Source: Haloferula sp. BvORR071
GTDB taxonomy: Bacteria > Verrucomicrobiota > Verrucomicrobiia > Verrucomicrobiales > Akkermansiaceae
Assembly: GCF_000739615.1 (NCBI RefSeq)
Contig: NZ_BATP01000005.1
Span: forward strand, 124,001 to 188,000
Direction of reading: 5' to 3'
DNA length: 64,000 nt
Part shown: positions 34,221-45,710 of the stretch, one piece after another
How positions within the stretch are numbered: position 1 is the stretch's first letter
Layout: every line of letters starts with the position of its first letter
Notes under the pieces: model-generated
What the model was told of the DNA's origin: nothing
The model's input: only the letters and a program-made list of their open reading frames with translations
The model's database searches: none
Made by a program: the position numbers and the translations under genes

Positions 34221-34236
34221 GGGGCTTTCTAGCCCC
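34221..34236 (-). terminator. Hairpin downstream of the pyrophosphatase gene
   Basis: GGGGCT/AGCCCC is a 6-bp perfect stem with a TTCT (minus AGAA) loop, 14 bp past the stop at 34250. There is no T-tract on the minus strand, so it is a weak terminator. The rest of the 235-bp gap (34015-34249) shows nothing clear. Confidence 0.4.
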
Positions 34237-34249
34237 TTGCCGCGGGTGT

Positions 34250-35941
34250 CTAACCTGCTCTCCGGAGTGCTTGGCAAACCGCCGGGAAGATCTGCTTCTT
34301 GCGGCTCACCACCCCCGGAGCATCATACAAGCTGGCATCGATGCGGGCATAGGGAATGTTCGAAACGAACTTCGGATCGCCCGCCGCGAGGACCAAGCTG
34401 TGGTGCTCCGCGATGTCGGTAATCACCAGCACGGCCAGTTCATAGCTATGGTCCTTTGCCAAATCGCGCAGGGCCTTTTCCAGCTCCTCGCGCCGTGGCT
34501 CGAAGCCTTGCAGGCCAAGCTCTTCCACCTGTGCAATGGTGACCTTGACGCCTTCGTCCACGAACTCCTTGCGGTCAGCATTCAGAATCGCATCCGGGGT
34601 GCCAGTCGCCAGCAGTGAGCCGACGGCGAAGAACTCTTTCTTGAAAGTCGCGGGGTCGATGCCCGCGAGGCCGCTGAGCCAGCCGAGCATCTCATGATCG
34701 AGCTCAGCGGTCGTCGGCGAGGTGAGGCAAAGCGTATCCGCAATGATACCGGCGCAGAGACAAAGCGCGGTGCCCTTGTCAGGCTCCAGGTAGCGATGGC
34801 GGAACTTGCGGGCGACCAAGGTGGAGGTCGAGCCCACCGGCTCATTGAGGAAGCGGATCGGCTCGCGCGAGACCAAGTCGCCTGCCAAGCGGTGATGGTC
34901 GATCACCTCCACGATCTCGGACTCTTCCACGCCGGTGACGGCTTGAGCGAATTCGTTGTGATCGACGAGCGCAAGACGGGTGCGTGGCGGATCGATGAGA
35001 TCCGATTTGGAGAGCACACCGATCATGTTCTTGGAGATCGGATCCTCCACCGGGAAGAGATCCTGCTCCAAGTGAGCGAGGTTCTTGCGCAAGCGGCTCA
35101 CCGGTTCATGCGCGGATACACTGCTGAAATTCTTCTCCATCACGTTGTGCACGGTGCGCGAGCAACGGATGAGAGTCGAGGAACTGGCGGTATCCTGCGA
35201 GCAGAGCAAGACGATGACGCCGCGCTTCTTCGCGAGCTCGCGCAGCGATGGCTCCACGCCGTTGCCGCCGGTCACTAGCAGCGCTCGGGCGCCATTCTCG
35301 ATCGCGTAGTGCTGGACCACCGGACGATCGCCGCAGATCACGAGGAAGCGATTCACGTTGCCTTCCCTGCCCGCCTGCTTGAGGCGACGCTCGACGGTCG
35401 ACTGCGAGGAAGCTCCGACCAAGAGGATCAATTCCTCTTCCTCATCGCCGACTGGCATCTCCGCGCCGACGCTCTCGGCCTGCAAGGTCACCGCGATTTT
35501 GGAAAGCGCGACATTCACGGTGCGGACCTGGATGCCGCTGGCATCGCCCGGCACCAGCAGCTCCAACAAATCGAGGTAGCGTAGGATGCCGTGGACATGA
35601 CCATCGCCATCCACCACCGGCACGCAACGCACACCACTGGCCAACATGCGCCGGTAGGCAATGAAGAAGGTATCCGAAGGCGCGACCTGCACGACATCGC
35701 GCCGACAGATCATGCCAGCACTGGCCCTCACATCGGTGACCAAGGGCGGAGACTCGATGCCCGCCTGCTCCAGCACCCAGGCAGTGCGTGCCGGCACCTC
35801 GCCGCAGCGTGCGGCGATCGCGGCGGTTTCACCGGTGGCCCGCAGCAAGGCCGCATTCCCGATCGCGGAGCAGATCGCGTCCGTGTCGGGATTCTTGTGA
35901 CCGATGACGTAGAAGGGCAGGCTGAAGCGAGTGGGTTCCAT
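34250..35941 (-). CDS. Family II manganese-dependent inorganic pyrophosphatase with CBS and DRTGG-type insert
   Basis: The 563-aa DHH-superfamily enzyme starts with YVIGHKNPDTDAICSAI (metal ligands). A regulatory insert of about 230 residues contains CBS-like sequence (CRRDVVQVAPSDTFFIAYRR) and a DRTGG-like segment, followed by a second CBS part. The core resumes with LALVDHNEF, VEVIDHHR (DHH motif) and a C-terminal domain ending in VSRKKQIFP, the SRKKQ substrate-binding motif. It splits pyrophosphate to phosphate. CBS-containing family II enzymes are inhibited or activated by adenine nucleotides. The enzyme also links to the phosphate theme of the window. Confidence 0.92.
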   Translation of the reverse strand: MEPTRFSLPFYVIGHKNPDTDAICSAIGNAALLRATGETAAIAARCGEVPARTAWVLEQAGIESPPLVTDVRASAGMICRRDVVQVAPSDTFFIAYRRMLASGVRCVPVVDGDGHVHGILRYLDLLELLVPGDASGIQVRTVNVALSKIAVTLQAESVGAEMPVGDEEEELILLVGASSQSTVERRLKQAGREGNVNRFLVICGDRPVVQHYAIENGARALLVTGGNGVEPSLRELAKKRGVIVLLCSQDTASSSTLIRCSRTVHNVMEKNFSSVSAHEPVSRLRKNLAHLEQDLFPVEDPISKNMIGVLSKSDLIDPPRTRLALVDHNEFAQAVTGVEESEIVEVIDHHRLAGDLVSREPIRFLNEPVGSTSTLVARKFRHRYLEPDKGTALCLCAGIIADTLCLTSPTTAELDHEMLGWLSGLAGIDPATFKKEFFAVGSLLATGTPDAILNADRKEFVDEGVKVTIAQVEELGLQGFEPRREELEKALRDLAKDHSYELAVLVITDIAEHHSLVLAAGDPKFVSNIPYARIDASLYDAPGVVSRKKQIFPAVCQALRRAG

Positions 35942-35974
35942 GGGCGACAGGGAGGGGAAGCAGAGATTAACCAG

Positions 35975-37726
35975 TTACATTTTTTCCGGGCAACGGATGC
36001 CGAGCAGGCCAAGGCCGTGAGTGAGGACTCGACTGGTCAGTTCACAAAGCACCAAGCGGCTGTTACGCACGGCAATCTCCGACTTCAGCACGGGACAAGC
36101 CTCGAAGAACGAGTGGTAGGCCCTGGCAAGCTCTAGCAGATAGGTCGCCAGCAGGTTCGGCCGATGGTCATCCAAGATCGTCGGCACCAACTCACCGTAG
36201 CGAGCAAGGTAGCGGGCGAGATGGATCTCGGCTTCTTCCACCAGAACAGGCTCTACTGCAGAGAGATCCACGTCGTCTTCCAATTTCCGGAAAATTGAGC
36301 GGCACCTCACAACGCTGTTCTGGATGTAAGGTGCGGTGTCGCCGTTCAAAGCCAGCATCTTCTGCAAGTCGAAGACATAGTCCGACAAGCGATGGTGTGA
36401 GAGCTCGGTGAACTTCACGGCGCTGATGCCAATGAGTTCCGACAACTCAGCCCGCTCTGCATCCGTGTCCACCCGGCTGCGCTCCGCCACGGCAGTGGCA
36501 GCAGCGGCGACAGCTTCGTCTAACACATCCGCAAGCTGCGGCAGATCCCCTGCCCTCGTCTTGAGTGGCTTGCCATCGGTGCCGAGGATGGTGCCGAAGG
36601 CAACGTGGCAGAGATCCATCTCGCCGTAGCCAAGACGCCCCGCGACAGCGAAGAGCTGGTTGAAATGCCCGGACTGGCGGTGATCGACCACATACCATGC
36701 CGCATCGGCATTCCATTCCTTGCGGCGGAACTCGAAGGTGGCGATGTCCGTTGTGGCGTAGTTGAAGGCGCCGTCGCTCTTGCGGACAATCATCGGGAAG
36801 TCAGTCCACTCGCCATCCTTGCGGATCAGGAAGGGATCCTTCGCTTGGTCGGCGGGCTCGCCGTTCGAGAAGATGCACAGCGCGCCCTCGCTCTCGCGGG
36901 CTACCCCGCTTTCCACCAAGCGATCCACCAGCGGTGCTAGAGCGTCATTGTAGGCGCTCTCACCAAGCCAATGATCGAAGCTGACATCGAGCCTATCGTA
37001 AATCTTATCCAGCCCCGTGCGGGAGAGCTCGATGCAGCGCTGCCAGATGGCGAAGTTCTCTTCATCGCCCTGTTGGAGCTTCACCAGCTCCTGGCGGCAG
37101 GCCTCGCGGATGCTTTCGTCCGCCTTGGAGGAATCGCTGGCGTGGCGATAGAGCCGCAGGAGTTCCTGCAAGGGATTCGCCAGCAGCGCCTGCTCATCGA
37201 GGCATTGCTTCCAAGCCCAAGTCACCATGCCGAACTGGGTACCCCAGTCGCCAATGTGGTTGTCGGTGATGACATGGTGGCCGAGGAAGCGCGCAATCCG
37301 GGAGAGCGCGTCGCCAATGATGGTCGAGCGGATGTGGCCGATGTGCATCGGCTTGGCGACATTCGGCGCGGAGAAGTCCACGACGATGGTCTTCGGCGCG
37401 TCTGTCTGCGGCACGCCGAGACGCGGGTCCGCCAGCTGGGCCTTGGCCTTCGCTGCGAAGGTTTCCGGAGAAATGCGGAAGTTGATGAATCCGGGACCGG
37501 CAATATCGGCCGCGCCGAGGCCGCCGAGGTCGAGGGCGGCGATGACCTGCTCCGCCAGCGCGCGCGGGTTGGTCTTGCGCTGCTTGGCCAGCGCCATGGC
37601 GGCGTTGCTCTGATAGTCGCCGAACCGCAGGTCGGCAGCCGCCACCACCGGGGCGGACACGGCTTCGCCGAGCACGGTCTGGAAGGCCGTGGCGAGCCGG
37701 GATTCAAGGTCCTGAATGAGAGTCAT
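35975..37726 (-). CDS. argS: Arginyl-tRNA synthetase
   Basis: The 583-aa class I synthetase has an N-terminal Add-1 domain (LRFGDYQSNAAMALAKQ). The HIGH motif is in KPMHIGHIRSTIIGDALSR, followed by DNHIGDWGTQFG. The KMSK region appears as GKPLKTRAGD, the degenerate form common in ArgRS. The C-terminal DALR domain has ELSHHRLSDYVFD and YHSFFEACPVL. It charges tRNA-Arg. Upstream on the minus strand, TTGACG (37757-37752) and GAATTT (37735-37730) 16 bp apart lie 3 nt before the ATG, a possible promoter. It precedes the pyrophosphatase gene by 33 bp, which makes functional sense because charging releases pyrophosphate. Confidence 0.97.
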   Translation of the reverse strand: MTLIQDLESRLATAFQTVLGEAVSAPVVAAADLRFGDYQSNAAMALAKQRKTNPRALAEQVIAALDLGGLGAADIAGPGFINFRISPETFAAKAKAQLADPRLGVPQTDAPKTIVVDFSAPNVAKPMHIGHIRSTIIGDALSRIARFLGHHVITDNHIGDWGTQFGMVTWAWKQCLDEQALLANPLQELLRLYRHASDSSKADESIREACRQELVKLQQGDEENFAIWQRCIELSRTGLDKIYDRLDVSFDHWLGESAYNDALAPLVDRLVESGVARESEGALCIFSNGEPADQAKDPFLIRKDGEWTDFPMIVRKSDGAFNYATTDIATFEFRRKEWNADAAWYVVDHRQSGHFNQLFAVAGRLGYGEMDLCHVAFGTILGTDGKPLKTRAGDLPQLADVLDEAVAAAATAVAERSRVDTDAERAELSELIGISAVKFTELSHHRLSDYVFDLQKMLALNGDTAPYIQNSVVRCRSIFRKLEDDVDLSAVEPVLVEEAEIHLARYLARYGELVPTILDDHRPNLLATYLLELARAYHSFFEACPVLKSEIAVRNSRLVLCELTSRVLTHGLGLLGIRCPEKM

Positions 37727-37825
37727 GGGAAATTCGTCGGGCGGGATTCACCGTCAAGTCGCTTGAAAGGCCAAGCGGGAAAGCCAAAAGAAAGAAAGAC
37801 AGGGGGCCGGGGGCAACACGCCGCC

Positions 37826-38311
37826 TCAGGCAGTCCCGTTCGCCGCGGCCTTGGAAGGCTTGCCAGCGAAGATATCCAGGATCTCCTGATGCTGCGTGGC
37901 CTCGGCCAAACGTCGTCGCACCTCGACATTGGTGAACATCTTGGCGATGGCAGCAAGTGTCTGGAGATGAAGGTGATAGTCCTTCTTGGGAACCAGGAAG
38001 AGGATCACGAAATGAACCGGCTTCTGGTCAAGCGCCTCGAAGTCGATACCCGCCTGAGAGCGGCCAAAGACCGCCACCACCTTGTCCAACTGGTCCGAGA
38101 AGGCATGCGGGATCGCGACCCCGTGGCCGACCCCGGTACTGACCTGCTCCTCCCGGATCCGCAGGGCCTCCAGCACCTCGTCACGGAGGCTGGCATCCAA
38201 GGAAGTTGAGGCGACCAGATGATCGATGAGCTCGACGATGGCCGGCCAATGCTCCCCGGCGGTCATCTCAAGGATGATCCTGTCAGGAGTAAGGAGGTTC
38301 GCTAGCTTCAT
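37826..38311 (-). CDS. PtsN-like EIIA phosphotransferase protein
   Basis: The 161-aa protein has the PTS EIIA type-2 fold with the active-site histidine in GVGHGVAIPHAF (His 69). The strand HFVILFLVPKKDYHLH matches the conserved VHFVFLLxxPxxxHL of fructose/nitrogen EIIA. It is likely a regulatory EIIA(Ntr) rather than a transport component, because no EIIB/EIIC gene is nearby. It lies 99 bp upstream of argS on the same strand and may share transcription. Confidence 0.88.
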   Translation of the reverse strand: MKLANLLTPDRIILEMTAGEHWPAIVELIDHLVASTSLDASLRDEVLEALRIREEQVSTGVGHGVAIPHAFSDQLDKVVAVFGRSQAGIDFEALDQKPVHFVILFLVPKKDYHLHLQTLAAIAKMFTNVEVRRRLAEATQHQEILDIFAGKPSKAAANGTA

Positions 38312-38411
38312 GTTTCAGGTGAAAGAATGCGCCCTTCGTAATCGGCGCGGGGGCCGGAGGTACTCATCGGTGTACTAATTTGCAAGTGGTTTTCCCAACC
38401 GGGATTGGCAC

Positions 38412-38441
38412 TTGCGGACCAGGGCGCTGCCTCCTTAGCTT
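38412..38441 (+). promoter_or_regulatory. Leaderless-type promoter of the gene at 38450
   Basis: TTGCGG (38412-38417), an 18-bp spacer and TAGCTT (38436-38441) end 8 nt before the ATG at 38450. No Shine-Dalgarno sequence is present. Confidence 0.5.
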
Positions 38442-38449
38442 CGCCGCCT

Positions 38450-38944
38450 ATGCGCTTGATCTCGCGCGGTTTCGTAATTTTGGGAGCGACGGTCCTCTGC
38501 CAATGCGGAGGAGTAAGCGGCAGCGGCAACATGGGAGGACCCACCGTGGAGGCGCGGAAGGCGGCGATCGCCTCCGAGCCGACGGGCGATTTCTTCTACG
38601 GTCGCCGCTATTATATCCAAAAGACCCGCTTCTGGGGCTACGTCCGCCGCCCCGGGCAGTCTTGGGACAAGTCGAAGCTGGTCATCATCAAGGAGGACCG
38701 GAAGAGGCAGCCGGACCGCCTCAATGAAAACGGCCCGGAGGGTCAGCGCTACGGCTACGACAACAACTACGAGTACAAGCTGCAGGGCTATTTCACCGGA
38801 GCTGAGAGCTACGACCCCAACAGCAACCAGTTCCTGCAAACCTTCATGCTGACCGGTTATGAGGTGGTGAACCGCAATCCGGGCTGGCTCTTCCGGCCGG
38901 ATGACCGCTATGATCCCTATCGGATCACGGTTTACCCGCGCTGA
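38450..38944 (+). CDS. Hypothetical envelope lipoprotein
   Basis: The 164-aa protein has an N-terminal export signal (RGFVILGATVLCQCGG) with two Cys. The lipobox is imperfect (VLCQC) but the Gly-rich sequence after it is typical of lipoproteins. The mature part is rich in Tyr, Arg and Asn, with YGRRYYIQKTRFWGYVRRPGQ and YDNNYEYKLQGYF, and has no known domain. It reads as a small beta-rich periplasmic protein. The next gene starts 21 bp after its stop. Confidence 0.65.
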   Translation: MRLISRGFVILGATVLCQCGGVSGSGNMGGPTVEARKAAIASEPTGDFFYGRRYYIQKTRFWGYVRRPGQSWDKSKLVIIKEDRKRQPDRLNENGPEGQRYGYDNNYEYKLQGYFTGAESYDPNSNQFLQTFMLTGYEVVNRNPGWLFRPDDRYDPYRITVYPR

Positions 38945-38964
38945 GGAGCCTCCCCTGAAAACCC

Positions 38965-39984
38965 ATGAGTTCACCTGACGAAGCGCCCCGCCCACCCTCG
39001 TCCCAATCTTCGCGAGGAATGGGCGACGCCCCCTCGCTGGGCCGGGTCTCACGGATGCGGCGTGACAGCCGCGCCCCCGAGGATCGCGCCAAGCCGGTGC
39101 CGAAAGCCGGTTCGATGCACAACTTCAAGATCACCCTGGCGATGGGGTTGACGGTGTTCCTCGTCTTCTGCGGCTTGGTCATGGCCGGTCTGGCAATCTA
39201 CGGAGCCGTGGCTAGCAAGAAACCGGGCGCGAGCGCCGCCAGCCCGGCTGGCGGCCCCGCTGGGGCAGCAAAGATCTCCGCACCTCCGCCCGCCGAATTG
39301 GTCGACCGGGTTCGAGCGTTCTTGAGTGCCCGCACTCCGGAAGCACTGGCCCCGCTGATTCGCAAGAGCGATCAGGAACCCGCCGCAATCCTCGCCAAGC
39401 TCGCAAGGCTTGAAGAGGTGGACGGCAAGGTGGCGCGGGTGACCTACCTTCAACAAATCCGCAGCCGCTGCGCGCCGATCGAGGCGGTGCTGGTCCAGTT
39501 CGTCGGCATCCGCAACCGGCTGGCCCTGCTTTCTCCCGACGAGGAAGGCCATTGGCGGATCGACTTCGATGCCTTCGACCGCTACGCCAGTGCCCCGTGG
39601 GAGAAGATCGCATCCAAGGAGCCCGGGGAGTACAAGGTCCGGGTGGTCGTTTCCTACGACGCCTACTACAACGGCTTTTTCCGCGACGATAGCAAGTGGG
39701 TCTGCTTCCAGATGCAGTCGTCCGATTTGGAGGCCTCGATGTTTTGCTACGCGGCGCGCGGCAGCGATCAGCTGAAGGCCATGGAAGCTGTGCTGACCAC
39801 CGTGGCGGAGGTCCCCAATGAAAGGGCCGGACGCACGGCGCAGCAGCGCATGGTGCTCCAAGTCCGCCATCCCGCGGATGCCAGCCCGAAACAATTCGAG
39901 ATCGTGCAGGTGCTTTCCGACGAATGGGCGGAAGGAACCAAGGCTCTGGAGGAGATCATCCTGGAGCAGCCTGCCGCGGAGTGA
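38965..39984 (+). CDS. Hypothetical single-pass membrane protein
   Basis: The 339-aa protein has a Pro/Arg-rich cytoplasmic N-terminus of about 50 residues, one membrane helix (MGLTVFLVFCGLVMAGLAIYG) and an Ala/Gly/Pro linker. A periplasmic domain of about 240 residues follows, with alternating strands such as YLQQIRSRCAPIEAVLVQFVG and HWRIDFDAFDRYAS. No family is recognised. It is probably transcribed with the lipoprotein upstream. The next gene, ligA, starts 95 bp later. Confidence 0.7.
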   Translation: MSSPDEAPRPPSSQSSRGMGDAPSLGRVSRMRRDSRAPEDRAKPVPKAGSMHNFKITLAMGLTVFLVFCGLVMAGLAIYGAVASKKPGASAASPAGGPAGAAKISAPPPAELVDRVRAFLSARTPEALAPLIRKSDQEPAAILAKLARLEEVDGKVARVTYLQQIRSRCAPIEAVLVQFVGIRNRLALLSPDEEGHWRIDFDAFDRYASAPWEKIASKEPGEYKVRVVVSYDAYYNGFFRDDSKWVCFQMQSSDLEASMFCYAARGSDQLKAMEAVLTTVAEVPNERAGRTAQQRMVLQVRHPADASPKQFEIVQVLSDEWAEGTKALEEIILEQPAAE

Positions 39985-39998
39985 GGGCGGCGGATTGA

Positions 39999-42356
<2,358 letters not shown>

Positions 42357-42659
42357 TCAGGGCCGCTTCCGCTTACCTCTGAAACGGACACCTTCCAAGA
42401 CCAGCTTGCCGACAAGAGCGCCGTCCGGGTCCTTGGAGCGGACTTGGACGGCCGCCTCCACCCCGAGAACCGTCTGATTCAGGGAGGCCATCCGCTCCTC
42501 CTCCGGAACCCCTGTCAGATAGGGTGGAACCAGTTCGGCGATTCGGACCTCTACCAGATCGGTGTAGTCCTGCCGGTTGTATTTCCCGACGTAAACGGGC
42601 TCCAGCAGGACGCGGTCCGCCCCGAGAACTTCAGCGATGCGTCCCCGGAGCCGGTCCAT
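42357..42659 (-). CDS. Hypothetical 100-aa protein coupled to the cytochrome gene
   Basis: This small soluble protein (MDRLRGRIAEVLGADRV at the start) has Val/Leu/Glu-rich strands and a basic C-terminus (RFRGKRKRP). No domain is recognised. Its ATG overlaps the stop of the upstream DUF2231/cytochrome gene by one base (TAATG), so it should be made together with it. Its own stop abuts the ligA stop. An accessory role for the cytochrome protein is inferred only from coupling. Confidence 0.6.
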   Translation of the reverse strand: MDRLRGRIAEVLGADRVLLEPVYVGKYNRQDYTDLVEVRIAELVPPYLTGVPEEERMASLNQTVLGVEAAVQVRSKDPDGALVGKLVLEGVRFRGKRKRP

Positions 42660-44320
42660 TACAGCCCCATCACCACCTCGCAGCCGGGCAGCTTCGCCTT
42701 GAGGGCATCCACACCCGCTTGGTCGACCTTGGTCTGCCAGAGGTAGAGCTTCTTGAGGTTCTTGAGGCCGGCCAGCTTGGCCACGCCGGTGTTGGTCACC
42801 TGGGTGCCGTAAAGGTTCAGGGACTCAAGGTTCGGCAGGCTCACGATCGCATCCAGACCCGCGTCGGTGACGGCGGTTTCAGACAAGCGCAGCGACTTCA
42901 GATCGACCGCATCCTTCAGGAGCTTCGCTCCGTTGTCGGTGACCGTGGAGGCGGACAGATCGAGCGAAACCAACGCGGGCACTACGGGTCCGAGCTTGGC
43001 GAGGTCGGCATCGCCGAATTCCTTGCGCATGCTCACCGCGGTGAAGGTCACGCCGCTGGAGGCCTGGGATTCGAAATTCAGGGCGGCGGGGAACTCCTTG
43101 CGCAGGCGCTCCACTTCGACCTTCACGGATTCGCGCTTGTTGGCCTCAGCCTTGACCTCGGCCTCGGCAGCCGCCTTCTGCTTGGCCAGATCCTCAGCCG
43201 GAACTACCTTGGCCAAGGCGGACTTGATTTCGTCGGTCGCCTGGAGATCCGCCAGCTTGGCGTCCTTGGAGGCACCGCCGTCGATCCACCACTTGATCAG
43301 CGCCACTTCGTGGGCTTCGAGACCCTTCTTGCCTTCGGGCGGCATGTGCTCGTCGTCATCGGCAGGAAGGTCGACGCGGACGATGATGTTGCTCTCCTTG
43401 GACTTGCCGTGGATGAGGCCTTCGCCCTCCTTGCCGCCCTTCACGAGCAGCTCATACTCGTCCATGCGGAACTTGCCCTTCTGCTTCTCGGCATTGTGGC
43501 AGGAATAGCACTTCTGCTCGAGAATCGGCGCGATGATGTCGGTGTAAACCACCTGCTCACCGGGTGCCTTCTTCACGGAGACGGAGACGGGAGTCGTAGC
43601 CGCCTTGTCGGGAGCCGGATCAGAGCCCTTCGCTGGAGCGCCCTTGCTGGCACCAGCATCCGCCACGACCGGAGCCGCCGCGTCATCATCCTTGTCGTCG
43701 GAAGACTTCGGCTTCTTCTCCTTCTTGATCGGCAGGCCAAGAGCTTCACGCACCGGATTCGGGGCGTATTGGGTCAGGTAGTCCTTGCCGTGGGTCAGCG
43801 AGGCGCCGTCATGGCTCGCGATGCCCATCACGACCGAACTGCCGAGCAGGACGGTCAGGTAGAGCCAATTCCCCTTCCCGCCCGCGACGTCCACCCAGAC
43901 CTTCACGATGAAGGCGGCGACGGCACCACAGGCGAAGACGATGCCGCCGGTCAGGTGGTTCTGGCCCAGCTTTTCGTCATATTCGCCGGGCATGCTGTAG
44001 TAGAGGACAAAGCCGAGCAGCACCGCGACCACTGCGGAAGCGGCCGCAAAAAACACCGCCACCTGCGTCGAGGAAGTCTTCTTCTTGGAGAACAAACGGC
44101 CGATCTCCAGCGCGATCACCAGCAGCAGCATGCCGATCGGCAAATGCAGCACCACCGGGTGGAAGCGGCCGAAGAATTTGGCCATGTCAGGCAGGCCATC
44201 CGTAGGCGGCGAACCTGCCCAAGACGGGAGCATGGCGAGGGCCACAATCACCGCTACCCCCATGAGGGTGAGGAAGATAGGTCCGATAATGGAGCGTTCG
44301 GAAGAGTCAGTATGGGTCAT
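42659..44320 (-). CDS. DUF2231 membrane / planctomycete-type cytochrome c / LRR fusion protein
   Basis: The 553-aa protein has about five N-terminal helices including FHPVVLHLPIGMLLLVIALEIG, typical of DUF2231. An Ala/Pro/Lys linker follows, then a PSCyt1-type domain with one heme site CYSCH near residue 270 and HMPPEGKKGLEAHEVALIKWW. A coiled region with AKQKAAAEAEVKAEANK comes next, and 4-5 leucine-rich repeats close the protein (LVSLDLSASTVTD, LKSLRLSETAVTD, LESLNLYGTQVTN, LKKLYLWQTKVDQ). It combines a membrane base, an electron-carrying heme and a binding surface, likely facing the periplasm. This architecture is typical of Planctomycetes and Verrucomicrobia. Confidence 0.85.
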   Translation of the reverse strand: MTHTDSSERSIIGPIFLTLMGVAVIVALAMLPSWAGSPPTDGLPDMAKFFGRFHPVVLHLPIGMLLLVIALEIGRLFSKKKTSSTQVAVFFAAASAVVAVLLGFVLYYSMPGEYDEKLGQNHLTGGIVFACGAVAAFIVKVWVDVAGGKGNWLYLTVLLGSSVVMGIASHDGASLTHGKDYLTQYAPNPVREALGLPIKKEKKPKSSDDKDDDAAAPVVADAGASKGAPAKGSDPAPDKAATTPVSVSVKKAPGEQVVYTDIIAPILEQKCYSCHNAEKQKGKFRMDEYELLVKGGKEGEGLIHGKSKESNIIVRVDLPADDDEHMPPEGKKGLEAHEVALIKWWIDGGASKDAKLADLQATDEIKSALAKVVPAEDLAKQKAAAEAEVKAEANKRESVKVEVERLRKEFPAALNFESQASSGVTFTAVSMRKEFGDADLAKLGPVVPALVSLDLSASTVTDNGAKLLKDAVDLKSLRLSETAVTDAGLDAIVSLPNLESLNLYGTQVTNTGVAKLAGLKNLKKLYLWQTKVDQAGVDALKAKLPGCEVVMGL

Positions 44321-44377
44321 CGGCGCGGGTCTTTACGCGGGTGCGGGGCGGTTTTTTCGTCAAAATTTCCCTGAATA

Positions 44378-44602
44378 TCAAACATCAACAACCGGACCGG
44401 CCGGTTTTGGCTCGGTCTTGTACTTCTTGGGCAGGAAGGGAATGAAGCGGGTAAGATCCACCCCCAGCACCTGCATGGACTTGATGAAAACGATCAGTGC
44501 GGTCGCCTCATCCACAAAGGGTAGTGGATCCGGTAGCCACCCCAGAGCAATGAAGTAGACGCCCGAAGCGAGGGCAAAAAGGAAAGCGATCAGCTTTTTC
44601 AC
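44378..44602 (-). CDS. Small membrane protein, possibly DUF1232/YkvA-like
   Basis: The 74-aa protein has one N-terminal helix (LIAFLFALASGVYFIALG), then LPDPLPFVDEATALIVF. That segment resembles the PIDLIPDxxPxxGxxDD pattern of DUF1232, though shorter. The C-terminus is Lys/Pro-rich. It lies alone between two same-strand genes. Family assignment is tentative. Confidence 0.5.
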   Translation of the reverse strand: MKKLIAFLFALASGVYFIALGWLPDPLPFVDEATALIVFIKSMQVLGVDLTRFIPFLPKKYKTEPKPAGPVVDV

Positions 44603-44677
44603 GTCCGGATCATACGCGAAAAGTCCGCGATTTCTACCAGCGTTAGAGGGCCGTGGGCTGTCCCCCTTTCTGCCTAG

Positions 44678-45673
44678 TCAGGGCGCCTTGGCCTTGGCGT
44701 TCACCTCCCACTTGTCCTCCGGCTTCAGCACGGACTTCGAGCCCTCTCCATTGAGCCATGCCTTGGCCGTGCTGTCGCCCTTGAGCTCCGCATCCCAAAA
44801 GGCGGTGGTCAGGGCGAGAATAGCGCGGTGGTAGCGCGGATCCGGAGTCGCTTCGCCCTTCAGCGGACGTTCGCCGAAGCTCATGTGGGTCGCCTTGTCG
44901 AAGACCACTTGCCATGCGGGGGCATTCACGATGGCAGGGAAAACCTTCAGCCGGTCCTCCGCCTTGCTATTACCGATCGGGCTATCATCGAGCGTGCCGG
45001 TCATCAGCAGGCAAGGAATCTTGATCGACGCAAAGGCCGTTGCCGGATCCCCCATCGTCGGCGGGCTGGGGCTCATCATCACCGCGGCATCGATCCGCTT
45101 TTCCTCGAAGGAGAAACGCCCTCGAGCGAGGCTCTGGCCAGCCACCGCCTGAGTGGTCTGGGCGCCAAAGGAGTGGCCGGACATCCCCAGGTGATCCAAG
45201 TCCAGGCGACCCTTGAGCGCGTGACCTTCAGAATCGTTCCAAGTGGCAAGGGCATCGATCACCACCGGGATATCCTTGCCGCGATCCATGTAATTCTCGA
45301 GCGAGGCGGCCTTCTTCAAATCGCCCATCTTCTCGGCCAGCGGAGCATCCTTCCAAACGCTCTCATCGCTGCCCGGATGCTGGACGAATACAACCGCATA
45401 GCCACGCTTCGCCCAATGGTTGCCGAGGTAGGGGTTATTATCCCGCGACCCGCCGAGGCCGTGGGAGAAGATCACCACCGGTGCCGGCTTCTCGCTGGCA
45501 GGCAGGTAGACGCGAATCGGCAAGGTGCGCTCGCGCTTGGCATCCTTCACCTCGAAGGTCTGCGACTCGATCTTGTCATCCGGAACCTTGAGCGGATCAT
45601 AGGGCGCGGGATCCGCGGCAAAGAGCGTGCTCCCTGCGATGAGCACGCAGAGGAAGAGCGAGGAAAGCTTCAT
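44678..45673 (-). CDS. Secreted alpha/beta hydrolase (dienelactone hydrolase/PAF-acetylhydrolase-like)
   Basis: The 331-aa protein has a signal peptide (LFLCVLIAGSTLFAA). The oxyanion region VVIFSHGLGGSRDNN, the nucleophile elbow GHSFGAQTT (Ser near 168), the strand IPCLLMTGTLDDSPIG (candidate Asp) and THMSFGE (candidate His) give a plausible catalytic triad. It is an esterase or lipase-like enzyme acting in the periplasm or outside. Upstream on the same strand, 37 bp away, is the macro-domain gene. Confidence 0.8.
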   Translation of the reverse strand: MKLSSLFLCVLIAGSTLFAADPAPYDPLKVPDDKIESQTFEVKDAKRERTLPIRVYLPASEKPAPVVIFSHGLGGSRDNNPYLGNHWAKRGYAVVFVQHPGSDESVWKDAPLAEKMGDLKKAASLENYMDRGKDIPVVIDALATWNDSEGHALKGRLDLDHLGMSGHSFGAQTTQAVAGQSLARGRFSFEEKRIDAAVMMSPSPPTMGDPATAFASIKIPCLLMTGTLDDSPIGNSKAEDRLKVFPAIVNAPAWQVVFDKATHMSFGERPLKGEATPDPRYHRAILALTTAFWDAELKGDSTAKAWLNGEGSKSVLKPEDKWEVNAKAKAP

Positions 45674-45710
45674 GCAGTCGCGAACCCCTGGCAGCCACGG
45701 AGGTTGCGCT

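Noticed and set aside
36971-38209. 412-codon open frame antisense to argS and the EIIA gene
   Set aside because: It spans two genes with unmistakable family motifs on the other strand.
42524-44374. 616-codon open frame antisense to the cytochrome/LRR fusion gene
   Set aside because: It mirrors the codon structure of the real gene on the minus strand, which has a heme motif, membrane helices and LRRs. It has no recognisable domain.
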